A DNA stretch of 57,516 nucleotides from Candidatus Roizmanbacteria bacterium RIFCSPLOWO2_01_FULL_37_12 (GTDB taxonomy: Bacteria > Patescibacteriota > Microgenomatia > UBA1406 > GWC2-37-13), in assembly GCA_001789645.1 (NCBI GenBank), contig MGAG01000008.1:1-57516 (forward strand), given 5' to 3'. The notes beneath the pieces were generated by a model. The model was not told where the DNA came from, searched no databases, and saw nothing but the letters and a program-made list of their open reading frames with translations. Both the position numbers and the translations under genes were made by a program. Positions 23,483 through 31,088 of this stretch are shown in pieces. Numbering within the stretch: position 1 is the stretch's first letter; each line of letters starts with the position of its first letter.

Positions 23483-24079
23483 ATGCTCAAAATCGAATAC
23501 ATCTGGAAAGATCTTCTCGACCGAACAATCGAGAAGAATAATCCGGAATTTACTATCACCGAATTAGCTAATAAATACAGCTTGTCAACAAGCGTCGTCA
23601 ATCATGCCTTAATTCCGATTCGCGAGCTTAATATCATAAAAGTTAGCAAGACTTCTTCACAAGTTATTGACTGGGAGAGGCTGCTTTTTTTCTGGGCAAC
23701 CCGACGAAATCTGAAAAAAGATATCGTCTACTCAACTTATTCCAATCTTCCAGTATTTAAACGCGAGGGCTTAATGCCTGCTGATGTTACTCCGACAGCT
23801 TATACCGCCTTTCGCTTACTTTTTAAGAGAGTACCAAGCGATTATGATCGGGTCTATTTTTATTCAAATAATCCGAACAATGTGATTAAAAGATTTCCTA
23901 AGAAAGAAGGAAGTCCTAATATTTTTATATTAACTAGTAACAAATCACTAGTAACCAGTAACCAGTTACAAATATCTTTATCTCAATTATTTGTTGATCT
24001 CTGGAATCTGCCGGAATGGTATGCTAAGGACTTTCAGGAAGCAACCTTATTAGAAATTAAAAAAAGGTTAAAACAATGA
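23483..24079 (+). CDS. AbiEi-like winged-helix antitoxin
   Basis: 198 residues. N-terminal helix-turn-helix (FTITELANKYSLSTSVVNHALIPIRELNIIKV) followed by a domain of unknown type; overlaps the nucleotidyltransferase gene by four bases. The pair fits AbiE/MenAT-type TA systems, with the HTH protein as antitoxin and repressor. The peptide LTSNKSLVTSNQLQ is encoded by an ACTAGTAAC-type repeat. Confidence 0.65.
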   Translation: MLKIEYIWKDLLDRTIEKNNPEFTITELANKYSLSTSVVNHALIPIRELNIIKVSKTSSQVIDWERLLFFWATRRNLKKDIVYSTYSNLPVFKREGLMPADVTPTAYTAFRLLFKRVPSDYDRVYFYSNNPNNVIKRFPKKEGSPNIFILTSNKSLVTSNQLQISLSQLFVDLWNLPEWYAKDFQEATLLEIKKRLKQ

Positions 24080-24684
24080 ACGATTTTTATCAAAAATACC
24101 TTACCGACAAAAGCTTCCAGCTTTTAACTGATCTAAAGAAAAAGTACAAATTCGTTTTAATCGGTGGCTGGGCGGTTTATTTCTATACCAAAGCCCTAAA
24201 ATCAAAAGATATAGACATTATTATTGACTTCTTTGAACTGGAAAAAATAAAAAAAGACTTCCCATTGGAGAAAAATGAAAGGCTCAAAAAATATCAGATA
24301 AAACTTGAAGAGATAGATGTAGATATATATTTACCTTTTTATTCGGAGCTTGGAATACCCGCTCAAGATATTATCAAAAATACTGCAAACATACAGGGTT
24401 TCACTCTTCCAAAAATAGAAATTCTTCTTATATCAAAAGTTACAGCTTATAAAAGCAGAAAAGCAAGCATCAAAGGTCAAAAGGATCTAATAGATATAGT
24501 TAGTTTAATCGCATCAGAAAACTTTGACTTCAGCTATTTTAAAAACTTAATCAAAAATTATAATCTGAATACAAACTTAGAACTACTCAAAGAAATATTC
24601 ACAATAACCAAAGAAATCCCTGAACTAAATTTCAATCAACACGGTTTTTCCAAACTAAAAAAAGATATTCTTGAAAATCTATAA
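24076..24684 (+). CDS. AbiEii-like nucleotidyltransferase toxin
   Basis: 202 residues. VLIGGWAVYFYTKALKSKDIDIII contains the GG...DxD nucleotidyltransferase signature, with a third acid in EEIDVDIYLP; a Lys/Arg-rich segment follows (SKVTAYKSRKASIKGQKDLID). Such toxins add nucleotides to tRNA ends or target translation. ATGA overlap with its partner. Cassette cargo behind tyrS. Confidence 0.75.
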   Translation: MNDFYQKYLTDKSFQLLTDLKKKYKFVLIGGWAVYFYTKALKSKDIDIIIDFFELEKIKKDFPLEKNERLKKYQIKLEEIDVDIYLPFYSELGIPAQDIIKNTANIQGFTLPKIEILLISKVTAYKSRKASIKGQKDLIDIVSLIASENFDFSYFKNLIKNYNLNTNLELLKEIFTITKEIPELNFNQHGFSKLKKDILENL

Positions 24685-24685
24685 C

Positions 24686-24758
24686 CGCCACTATGAAGAT
24701 AAAGGGGTATGCAAAAAATTTGTTAACGCAGGTCAAAAGCTTTCAGATAACTAGGTAA
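24686..24758 (+). pseudogene. tyrS 3'-end remnant 1
   Basis: Reads RHYEDKG, then after a one-base shift YAKNLLTQVKSFQITR-stop. The intact tyrS ends RRHFEENEYPKKLLQEVKSFQITR-stop, so VKSFQITR-stop is identical. It directly follows the AbiEii-like gene. Confidence 0.88.
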
Positions 24759-24764
24759 AAAAAT

Positions 24765-24906
24765 TTACTGCTGTCAGTCTACCACCACTTCGAAGAAAAT
24801 GACAACGCCCGTAAGCTTCTTGAAGCAGTAAAGAGTTATCAAATAACAAGACGGCTTCATTCCTTAAACGTTTTTATCGCTGAACTAACATCTTTCTCAG
24901 CAAGGT
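24765..24906 (+). pseudogene. tyrS 3'-end remnant 2
   Basis: Reads LLLSVYHHFEENDNARKLLE then AVKSYQITR, aligned with tyrS HFEENEYPKKLLQEVKSFQITR; the TyrRS stop is lost and the frame runs on to a TAG at 24904-24906. It differs from remnant 1, so the two come from different sources. Confidence 0.88.
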
Positions 24907-24916
24907 AGAATTAATT

Positions 24917-25174
24917 TTATATTTTGCTTACATCAAGAGCGTTCCATGTTGCAGTTTTGCCCTCTTTTTCTTTTGGAGAAGTGATAGTAACATTAAGGAG
25001 AACGGTAGGCTCATCACTGAATTTTAATTCTCGAAAAGTTTGGCTTAAAGTCGCAACTACTTGGCCTAAGATTAAAACCTCTTGTATAATACCTTCTTCT
25101 CCTCTAAATCTAACTTTATTATTATGTCTGAATTGTTCTTTATTCCCTCCTTGTATAATCAGAGAAGAGCCCAT
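24917..25174 (-). CDS. Orphan small protein with purine-spacer promoter
   Basis: 85 residues, beta-rich (KVRFRGEEGIIQEVLILGQV; TVLLNVTITSPKE), no signal peptide, not recognised. The -10 TATAAT (25183-25188) lies eight bases upstream, with TTGAAA 16 bases further and a spacer AGAAAACGAAAAAAAG that looks like a degenerate GAA run. Converges on the second tyrS remnant. Confidence 0.65.
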   Translation of the reverse strand: MGSSLIIQGGNKEQFRHNNKVRFRGEEGIIQEVLILGQVVATLSQTFRELKFSDEPTVLLNVTITSPKEKEGKTATWNALDVSKI

Positions 25175-25182
25175 TAAATCGA

Positions 25183-25210
25183 ATTATACTTTTTTTCGTT
25201 TTCTTTTCAA
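25183..25210 (-). promoter_or_regulatory. Promoter of the 25174 gene
   Basis: Minus strand TTGAAA (25205-25210), 16-base purine-rich spacer, TATAAT (25183-25188), eight bases to ATG. Confidence 0.7.
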
Positions 25211-25394
25211 GCCTAAATTGCCTTCTAACGTTCTAACGACTTTTCGTGCGATCGCATGCAAGGTCGTTCCACTTGATTTTTCCGGTGACTTCCCTCACAA
25301 TAAACATACTAACCTGTTACCTAGTTAACTAGTTTGCTTGTTACCTTGTTCAACAAATAACGAGGTAACCGGGTAACAAGGCAACCAGGTAACA

Positions 25395-27461
25395 ATGATA
25401 ATTAATCCTTCTCAACAAATAATCGACAATTCCTACGTTCAAGACTACGAAAAACTCTATAAAGAAGTTCAGGAAGATCCCGAAGCCTTCTGGGAAAATA
25501 TCGCCAAGGAACTGTCCTGGTTTAAACCCTGGAACAAGACGATTGAATGGAAATACCCTTATGCCCGCTGGTTTGTCGGAGGACAATGCAATATTGTCAA
25601 TAACGCTCTTGACCGGCATCAAAAAACACCGGTTAAAGACAAACTCGCCTACGTCTGGGTCGGTCAGAATATGAGTGAGAGACGTTTTACTTATGCTGAA
25701 TTGAATACCGAAGTAAGCAAATTCGCCAACGCTCTTAAATCCCTGGGTATCAGAAAAGGAGACAGAGTAACAATCTATCTGCCCCGCATCCCCGAACAAT
25801 TTATCGCCATGCTCGCTTGTGCAAAAATCGGCGCGATCCATTCGGTAGTTTTCTCCGGTTTTTCTGCCGATGCTCTAAAAAATAGAGTCATGGATGCACA
25901 ATCGAAAATAGTTATCACCACGGATAAATATCCCTACAAGGATAAAATTCTTGATTCCAAAAAAACCGTCGAAGAAGCGATAAACGGAATTGAAAGCGTA
26001 AAAGATGTTATTTTGATAAGACGGATGAATCAGAATACAGAAAACGGAAAATCAGATTTATCTGAATCTCAGTCTTCTGACCTCGGTCTTCAGTCGTCCG
26101 GTTTATCTGGTGTATATTATCACTGGTATCACGAGCTCATGTCTAAGGCCGACACTCTCTGCTCAACCGAAATTATGGAAGCAACCGACCCCTTATTTTT
26201 GCTTTATACCTCCGGCTCAACCGGAAAACCAAAAGGTGTTCTCCACTCCCATGGTGGGTACATGGTCGGAATTTACCTCACTTTAAAGTGGGTATTTAAT
26301 CTGCAATCGGAAGATATCTGGTTCTGCACCGCCGATGCCGGTTGGGTCACCGGCCACAGCTATATCGTCTACTCCCCACTGATGAACGGAGCAACTACTT
26401 TTGTTTATGAGGCTACACCCGATTATCCCCACCCCGGTATCTGGTGGGAACTGATTCAGAAATATAAAATAACAAAATTCTATACGGCGCCAACTGCAAT
26501 CCGCGCCCTGATGAGGCTAGGTGACGAAATTCCAAATAAATACGATCTTTCATCTCTAAAAATTTTAGGCAGTGTCGGCGAGCCGATCAACCCTGAAGCC
26601 TGGCTCTGGTACCACAAAGTTATCGGCAAGGAAAAATGCCCGATTATGGACACCTGGTGGCAGACTGAAACCGGAATGTTTATGATTACACCCGTACCCA
26701 GTGTAAATTTGAAGCCGGGATCGGCATTTAAACCCTTTTTCGGAGTCGGGGCGGATCTGGTAAATGAAAAGGGAGAATCCGTTCCTGCTAACACTCAGGG
26801 ATTTTTAGTTATGAAAAAGCCCTGGCCTTCTATGCTGCTCGACGTCTATAATAATCCCAAAAAATATTTGGAAACCTACTTTGAGAATGAATTGCTTACA
26901 AATACAAAATCTCACAAAACAAATGCGGTAGGTGTCGCGAGTGATGAGGCTCTCCGAGAAGCGGATGTGCGGAGTGAAGGCACGAGCCTCGCAGGAGAGA
27001 AGTCTCACGAGCGACAGAATCTACCGCAGAATTTTGCAGATTTTATGTATTTTTCAGGTGATTCCGCCAAAAAAGACGAGGATGGATATTACTGGATAAT
27101 TGGAAGAAATGACGACGTTATTAAAGTATCGGGACACAGATTAGGTTCGGCAGAATTGGAAAGTGCTTTTGTGTCGCACCAGTCTGTCGCCGAAGCGGCC
27201 GTAATCGGCAAACCTGACGAGGTAAAGGGTGAAAAAATCAAGGCATTTGTCATACTCAAAAAAGGTCAGACTCCAAGCGACGATTTGAAAAAAGAGTTGG
27301 TCCAACAGGTCCGCAAGATGATCGGACCGATTGCCTCTCCTGATGAGATAGACTTCGTAGATAAACTTCCCAAAACCCGCAGCGGAAAAATCATGCGCCG
27401 CGTCCTGAAAGCCCAGGAACTCGGCCAACCCCTCGGTGACACCTCTACTCTGGAGAATTGA
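25395..27461 (+). CDS. acs: Acetyl-CoA synthetase (AMP-forming) with two repeat inserts
   Basis: 688 residues. Motifs in order: YTSGSTGKPKGVLHSHGG (P-loop-like A3), DTWWQTETG (A5), GRNDDVIKVSGHRLGSAELE (hinge and A8), and KTRSGKIMRR with the catalytic, acetylatable Lys. Activates acetate to acetyl-CoA via acetyl-AMP. An E2 insert lies at residues about 210-239 (MNQNTENGKSDLSE) and an E1 insert at about 510-544 (GVASDEALRE...SHERQNL), in the segment before FMYFSGDSA. A diverged 3' end lies beyond the next gene at 28382. Confidence 0.95.
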   Translation: MIINPSQQIIDNSYVQDYEKLYKEVQEDPEAFWENIAKELSWFKPWNKTIEWKYPYARWFVGGQCNIVNNALDRHQKTPVKDKLAYVWVGQNMSERRFTYAELNTEVSKFANALKSLGIRKGDRVTIYLPRIPEQFIAMLACAKIGAIHSVVFSGFSADALKNRVMDAQSKIVITTDKYPYKDKILDSKKTVEEAINGIESVKDVILIRRMNQNTENGKSDLSESQSSDLGLQSSGLSGVYYHWYHELMSKADTLCSTEIMEATDPLFLLYTSGSTGKPKGVLHSHGGYMVGIYLTLKWVFNLQSEDIWFCTADAGWVTGHSYIVYSPLMNGATTFVYEATPDYPHPGIWWELIQKYKITKFYTAPTAIRALMRLGDEIPNKYDLSSLKILGSVGEPINPEAWLWYHKVIGKEKCPIMDTWWQTETGMFMITPVPSVNLKPGSAFKPFFGVGADLVNEKGESVPANTQGFLVMKKPWPSMLLDVYNNPKKYLETYFENELLTNTKSHKTNAVGVASDEALREADVRSEGTSLAGEKSHERQNLPQNFADFMYFSGDSAKKDEDGYYWIIGRNDDVIKVSGHRLGSAELESAFVSHQSVAEAAVIGKPDEVKGEKIKAFVILKKGQTPSDDLKKELVQQVRKMIGPIASPDEIDFVDKLPKTRSGKIMRRVLKAQELGQPLGDTSTLEN
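26026..26112. repeat. E2 repeat in frame in acs
   Basis: ATGAATCAGAATACAGAAAAC onward to CGGTTTATCTGGTG, read MNQNTENGKSDLSESQSSD and on to SGLSG. Same frame as the leuS and tgt copies. Confidence 0.7.
26925..27027. repeat. E1 foldback element in frame in acs
   Basis: Ends GCGGTAGGTGTCGCGAG and CGAGCGACAGAATCTACCGC; the inverted arms can be followed about 15 bases further out (AAAATCT..CAAAA on the left, TTTTGCAGATTTT on the right). The body is nearly the same as the intergenic copy at 34426. Confidence 0.8.
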
Positions 27462-27467
27462 CGGAAT

Positions 27468-28355
27468 TTATTTAATTTTAGCTTCCGGCCAGTTTTTAGA
27501 ATTAAGTGCTTTTTGAGCCAGCCCAAATAATCCTTCTTTCTTATAACCAGCTTCATAATATTCAGGTTCTGTAGATATTTCTACAGTTTTTCCATTAGCA
27601 CATCTTAGAACCATTAAAATAGATTTAGGATCTCGAATTTTTCCTGCTGCTTTATCTGTAGCTCCAATACTAATACCATAAGCAATCGGCCAATCTCTAG
27701 TATCTGACTCTTCACACTCGCCAATCTTCCCTTCATACGGCCTGCTATGAGCAAGCTCACCTGATATAGCTGTAATTAAGCTAAATTCTGCAGACCTGTA
27801 GATTTCATCACCTGAAAGCGTATCAACAACGACTATAATTCTTTCTGAATCGTCAAATGAAGCGTGTAATCCTCCAGCGGGATCATTATTTTTAGTGATA
27901 TAGTTATAAAAGTATTCTCCATCATCTCTTCCACTTCCGAATACTTTCTCGTGTACTTCAAGGTATTCCTCCAGACTTATTCTCTTTGATATGAAAGTGA
28001 TTTCATTTTTTCTTCTAGCCTGTACCATTTCTCCCAAAACATTAACCAACTCATTTAAAGCTTGGGGATCTTCGACTCTGTCTTTTGCAGAAGGATCAAT
28101 CGTTACAATTGGTTCGAACCGGTCGTCATCAGATTCAGTTATTAAATTACAGCCGGCAGCAATTAAAGCGATGGCCAACGATCCTATTAAACCTATTTTA
28201 AGGTAGTTTTTCCGAGCTTTATCAACTAAAGGAACTATCCGATCTAAATATCTCATTAAAGATCGATCTAGCCTGGCATCAAATCCTGACCAGTATTCTT
28301 TATCACCGACTTCTCCCATAAAATATCGTAGCGTTTCACCCACAAAACGATTCAT
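27468..28355 (-). CDS. Membrane-anchored extracytoplasmic protein, unknown
   Basis: 295 residues. About 50 basic cytoplasmic residues, a hydrophobic segment (IGLIGSLAIALIAAGC) near 53-69 ending in a Cys, then a ~225-residue soluble domain with an AHSRPYEGK and IGECEES stretch. No family recognised; a lipoprotein with a long leader or a single-pass protein. Own promoter with TATAAT about 16 bases upstream. Converges on acs with 6 bases between, and is cassette cargo by position. Confidence 0.6.
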   Translation of the reverse strand: MNRFVGETLRYFMGEVGDKEYWSGFDARLDRSLMRYLDRIVPLVDKARKNYLKIGLIGSLAIALIAAGCNLITESDDDRFEPIVTIDPSAKDRVEDPQALNELVNVLGEMVQARRKNEITFISKRISLEEYLEVHEKVFGSGRDDGEYFYNYITKNNDPAGGLHASFDDSERIIVVVDTLSGDEIYRSAEFSLITAISGELAHSRPYEGKIGECEESDTRDWPIAYGISIGATDKAAGKIRDPKSILMVLRCANGKTVEISTEPEYYEAGYKKEGLFGLAQKALNSKNWPEAKIK

Positions 28356-28381
28356 ATACCCTGGTATTATACCAAAAACCT

Positions 28382-28468
28382 ATAGTAATTAGTACCGGAT
28401 TTGCTTTGCGGAATATATTTATGAATGAATACCTCGATGATACTTCTGAAGCTTGTTTAGATTCTAAA
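28382..28468 (+). pseudogene. acs 3'-end remnant
   Basis: Reads IVISTGFALRNIFMNEYLDD TSEACLD. Aligned with acs KTRSGKIMRRVLKAQELGQP LGDTSTLEN it keeps S/T-G, M/L-R, the hydrophobic pair and L.DTS with one gap. More diverged than the leuS and tyrS remnants, but in the same position relative to the cargo gene. Confidence 0.5.
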
Positions 28469-28476
28469 ATTAATAT

Positions 28477-28520
28477 AAAAAAAACGCACCGAGTCCTTCG
28501 AAATGCTCTCCGGACTCGGT
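28477..28520 (-). terminator. Rho-independent terminator
   Basis: Minus strand ACCGAGTCC, 15-base loop, GGACTCGGT, then GCG and a run of eight T. Confidence 0.8.
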
Positions 28521-28784
28521 AGCGCGTAGGTTTCGACTTTAGCTTTTAGACTGTTGACTTAATTAGTTTTGAAATTGTTGTCTTGGTTATTCTTAAAACT
28601 AAAGTCTTAAAACTTGGTATCTTTCTTACCCTCCCACCCCGCCTGCGGGTTCATTTCTGAAATCCCTCGGCACGTGGTGGATTATAAGAGTTGTTTCGTC
28701 CCTTCTCATATAATCTTATAGTAACTTATAATCGGATCCTTCTAATTTATTTTTGTGACTTTTAAAGAGCAAAAACTAACTATA
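28477..28784 (-). ncRNA. Candidate structured RNA with own promoter and terminator
   Basis: Minus strand: TTGACA (28814-28819), 17-18 bases, TTATAT/TATATT, start near 28784; the transcript would end at a strong terminator (28477-28520), about 308 nt. Inside there are CCACC...GGTGG pairing around a CCCGC-AG-GCGGG hairpin (28625-28680) and a 15-bp long-range stem (28529-28543 with 28593-28607). No good ORF. I do not see the hallmarks of tmRNA, RNase P RNA or SRP RNA. Function unknown. Confidence 0.5.
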
Positions 28785-28821
28785 TAATTAATATAAACAT
28801 ATCCTATATTATTTGTCAAGG

Positions 28822-28922
28822 GGTATTTTGAATTTGATTCAAAATACCTCGCAAACCCCGTAGACTCGCCCCTGCGACGCGTGCACGTAGAGCACGGGAG
28901 AAGGTAAGAGTTCTAGCGGGGT
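28822..28922. repeat. Two adjacent inverted repeats, one GC-rich
   Basis: GGTATTTTGAAT-3-ATTCAAAATACC is perfect (28822-28848). The following 28855-28922 pairs ACCCCGTAGACTC with GAGTTCTAGCGGGGT around an inner CGTGC-ACGTAGA-GCACG hairpin, far richer in GC than its surroundings. No ORF; the region 28923-29052 shows nothing else. Confidence 0.6.
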
Positions 28923-29052
28923 CAAGGGTTAAAATTCACTATAGTAAAAAGCCAAGTGCGAAAATGTGATGAAAAGGGGTATTTAATATTTGCAACAGTT
29001 TAACTACATTTTTAATAATATTTCCCCTTGCATCTTTTGCTAAACTGTATAC

Positions 29053-29211
29053 ATGATCAAAAAAATAAGTAAAATTAAAAAGAAAAATTTTACCGCTTTA
29101 ACCGATACACTATTTTCTATTGATAAAAATCCGCACTTAAGAAAACTCGCCAACCAAACACTAAAAAAATTAATTAATTCTACTGAAAAAAATGCCCAAC
29201 CCAGGACCTGA
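29053..29211 (+). CDS. Small basic protein upstream of the GGDEF gene
   Basis: 52 residues, MIKKISKIKKKNFTALTDTL and on; Lys-rich, helical. Its stop lies 20 bases inside the next gene, suggesting an operon. Start chosen from the ATG nearest the putative promoter. Could be spurious. Confidence 0.4.
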   Translation: MIKKISKIKKKNFTALTDTLFSIDKNPHLRKLANQTLKKLINSTEKNAQPRT

Positions 29212-30943
29212 AGTCGGAGTTAACGCTATTAAACAAGCAATTAATACTGTTCTATTCAAGGAGAAGCCCAAATCGGCTGATGGCGCTGAAGTTATAAACT
29301 TGGCGCGAAGAAAAATAGCCGGCAGACTTCCACCAAATGAAAGAGGAAGATTTCTGGAAACACTCAATGAGTTACACAGAACTAAAGAATCTTATAAAAA
29401 CGAAAAAAATGCAACTGAAAAAAAATTAGTCATCTTGGAAAGTGAAAACCAATCTCCAACCGTTAGAAAAACTCTAGATGATATAAGAAGCAGTCTACAA
29501 AGTCAGTACGAACGAATGTTAAGTCTCTATACAACATGCATAATAACTGATTTTAGATTTGCAATAAATCAGGAGGCTAAAGTAGATAGATATACTGGCC
29601 TTTATCTAAGAGCGACTTTAATGGACGAAGTTCAAAGAAAAGTGCTGGAAAAATGGCTGGAAAATCCGGAAAGCATAATACTCGCTAACTTCGACATCAT
29701 AGCTTACGACCTGGAAAACTTCAAGATAGGTAATGATGTTTATGGTCATGATAAGTTTGATGAATTATTAAATACTATGGCTCAAGGTCTTATTAATGAA
29801 TCCAGGTCGTTAACATCCGGGGACCCTTCTACGTTTAAAACCGACACCTATCCACGGCTAGATCAAGGAGTAGCTGATTTCAATGCTTCAATGCAAAAAT
29901 ACTTTCAGGAAAATTCACCGGCAAGAGGAATGCTGGAGCGGGCTAAGGAACTAGGAATATATATAAGTCCTATTAGAGACAAACAGGGGGGCGACGAGGG
30001 CTTTTTTTTTATAGAATTTACTCAAGGAAAGAGTCCTGAAGCTGTAGAATTAAGTCAAAGATTGATTAGACATGTTTTTGAAAATACACTTCTCCAAAGA
30101 CATTCACAACCTCAACTGGTGAAAATAAGGGAACTCGCTAAAAATTTTCCAAATAAAATCAAAATAGGATATAATAATGAAGCTATTGAAACAGTTTCTG
30201 AGACACTTGGATTAGATAAAGATGACGTAAAAGCAGTTATAAACTACCTCAATAAATTAGCAGAAGTAATAAGGTCAAGTAATGATACTCCTTTAGCCAG
30301 AATTACTGACGACGAAAATTGTAGGCTGAGATTGGACGCTACTTTCGCTTCCGGAGATATGGATCAGGCTATGGCTATGTTTATGTTTGGTGTTACACCG
30401 GACGGCAATTATGATCCTGAAGCTGGTCTTTTTAATTTACAAGGAGAAGCAAATTTAAAAACACAGGAAGATTATCTAAAACATATACATTCCAATACTG
30501 ACTTGGTACGAGAAGCGATTGGATTTGATGACCAAACTCTAGTTAATGAAATTGTCCGATCCGAAGCTTTTAGCCCAATTACTGGTAGCTTAATTTCTTA
30601 TTTAAATAAAGTGGTCGAAGCTCGCAAAAAATATAAAAAAATTAATACAATAGTTAGGGCTCTAAAAGGAGACGCAACCAAACTTTATCAAATTGGCGCA
30701 TCGGAAAAGGTCGGCAGAATGAATGAAGAATCAGGGAGAGATGAAGATGTTAGAGGAGCAACTTTAGATTTTGAGGATAAATTAGCTATACTTTTAATAC
30801 TTGAGTCTGGCTTTCGCGAAAAGTACAAAAATGATAGCTTCGTTAGTGGTTATGATAAAAATAATCAAGCCAGATTCGAACGAATAATTCAGGATCCTGA
30901 AGTAAAAAAGAAAATTTTAGAATTTACCAAAAGATATGAATAA
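29192..30943 (+). CDS. Divergent GGDEF-domain protein
   Basis: 583 residues. A coiled-coil-like region lies at 50-110. From about 130 the order is that of a diguanylate cyclase: YTGLYLRATL (DxLTGLxNR), then YDLENFKIGNDVYGHDKFDEL (DxDxFKxxND.YGH) near 170, a long insertion, and KQGGDEGFFFIEF near 265 (RYGGDEFxxxl). The first metal Asp and GGDE are kept; the second Asp is Glu and Phe of GGDEF is Gly. The C-terminal ~280 residues are unassigned. No transmembrane helix. May make or bind cyclic nucleotides; activity uncertain. Confidence 0.7.
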   Translation: MPNPGPEVGVNAIKQAINTVLFKEKPKSADGAEVINLARRKIAGRLPPNERGRFLETLNELHRTKESYKNEKNATEKKLVILESENQSPTVRKTLDDIRSSLQSQYERMLSLYTTCIITDFRFAINQEAKVDRYTGLYLRATLMDEVQRKVLEKWLENPESIILANFDIIAYDLENFKIGNDVYGHDKFDELLNTMAQGLINESRSLTSGDPSTFKTDTYPRLDQGVADFNASMQKYFQENSPARGMLERAKELGIYISPIRDKQGGDEGFFFIEFTQGKSPEAVELSQRLIRHVFENTLLQRHSQPQLVKIRELAKNFPNKIKIGYNNEAIETVSETLGLDKDDVKAVINYLNKLAEVIRSSNDTPLARITDDENCRLRLDATFASGDMDQAMAMFMFGVTPDGNYDPEAGLFNLQGEANLKTQEDYLKHIHSNTDLVREAIGFDDQTLVNEIVRSEAFSPITGSLISYLNKVVEARKKYKKINTIVRALKGDATKLYQIGASEKVGRMNEESGRDEDVRGATLDFEDKLAILLILESGFREKYKNDSFVSGYDKNNQARFERIIQDPEVKKKILEFTKRYE

Positions 30944-31088
30944 CTTATCTAGAATTTGGAAATTGCTTCGTTATGATATTTTAACTTTTACTTCTGCTGT
31001 ATGTTGCAGGTGTTATTAACTTTTAAAGTTATTAATATTAAGGTCTTTCGACTCCGATCTGGAGGGTCACCCAAATCCAAATCATTTA

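Noticed and set aside
24076-24684. tRNA CCA-adding enzyme or poly(A) polymerase
   Set aside because: Too short, and the coupled HTH gene fits an AbiE-like TA pair better.
28421-28522. 33-codon + strand ORF (MNEYLDDTSEACLDSKINIK and on)
   Set aside because: It runs through the terminator of the minus-strand RNA and is better read as an acs 3' remnant.
28470-28784. tmRNA, RNase P RNA or SRP RNA
   Set aside because: No tRNA-like ends or tag ORF, no GAAAGTCC-type P4 core, and no GGAA/AGCAG SRP tetraloop region were found.
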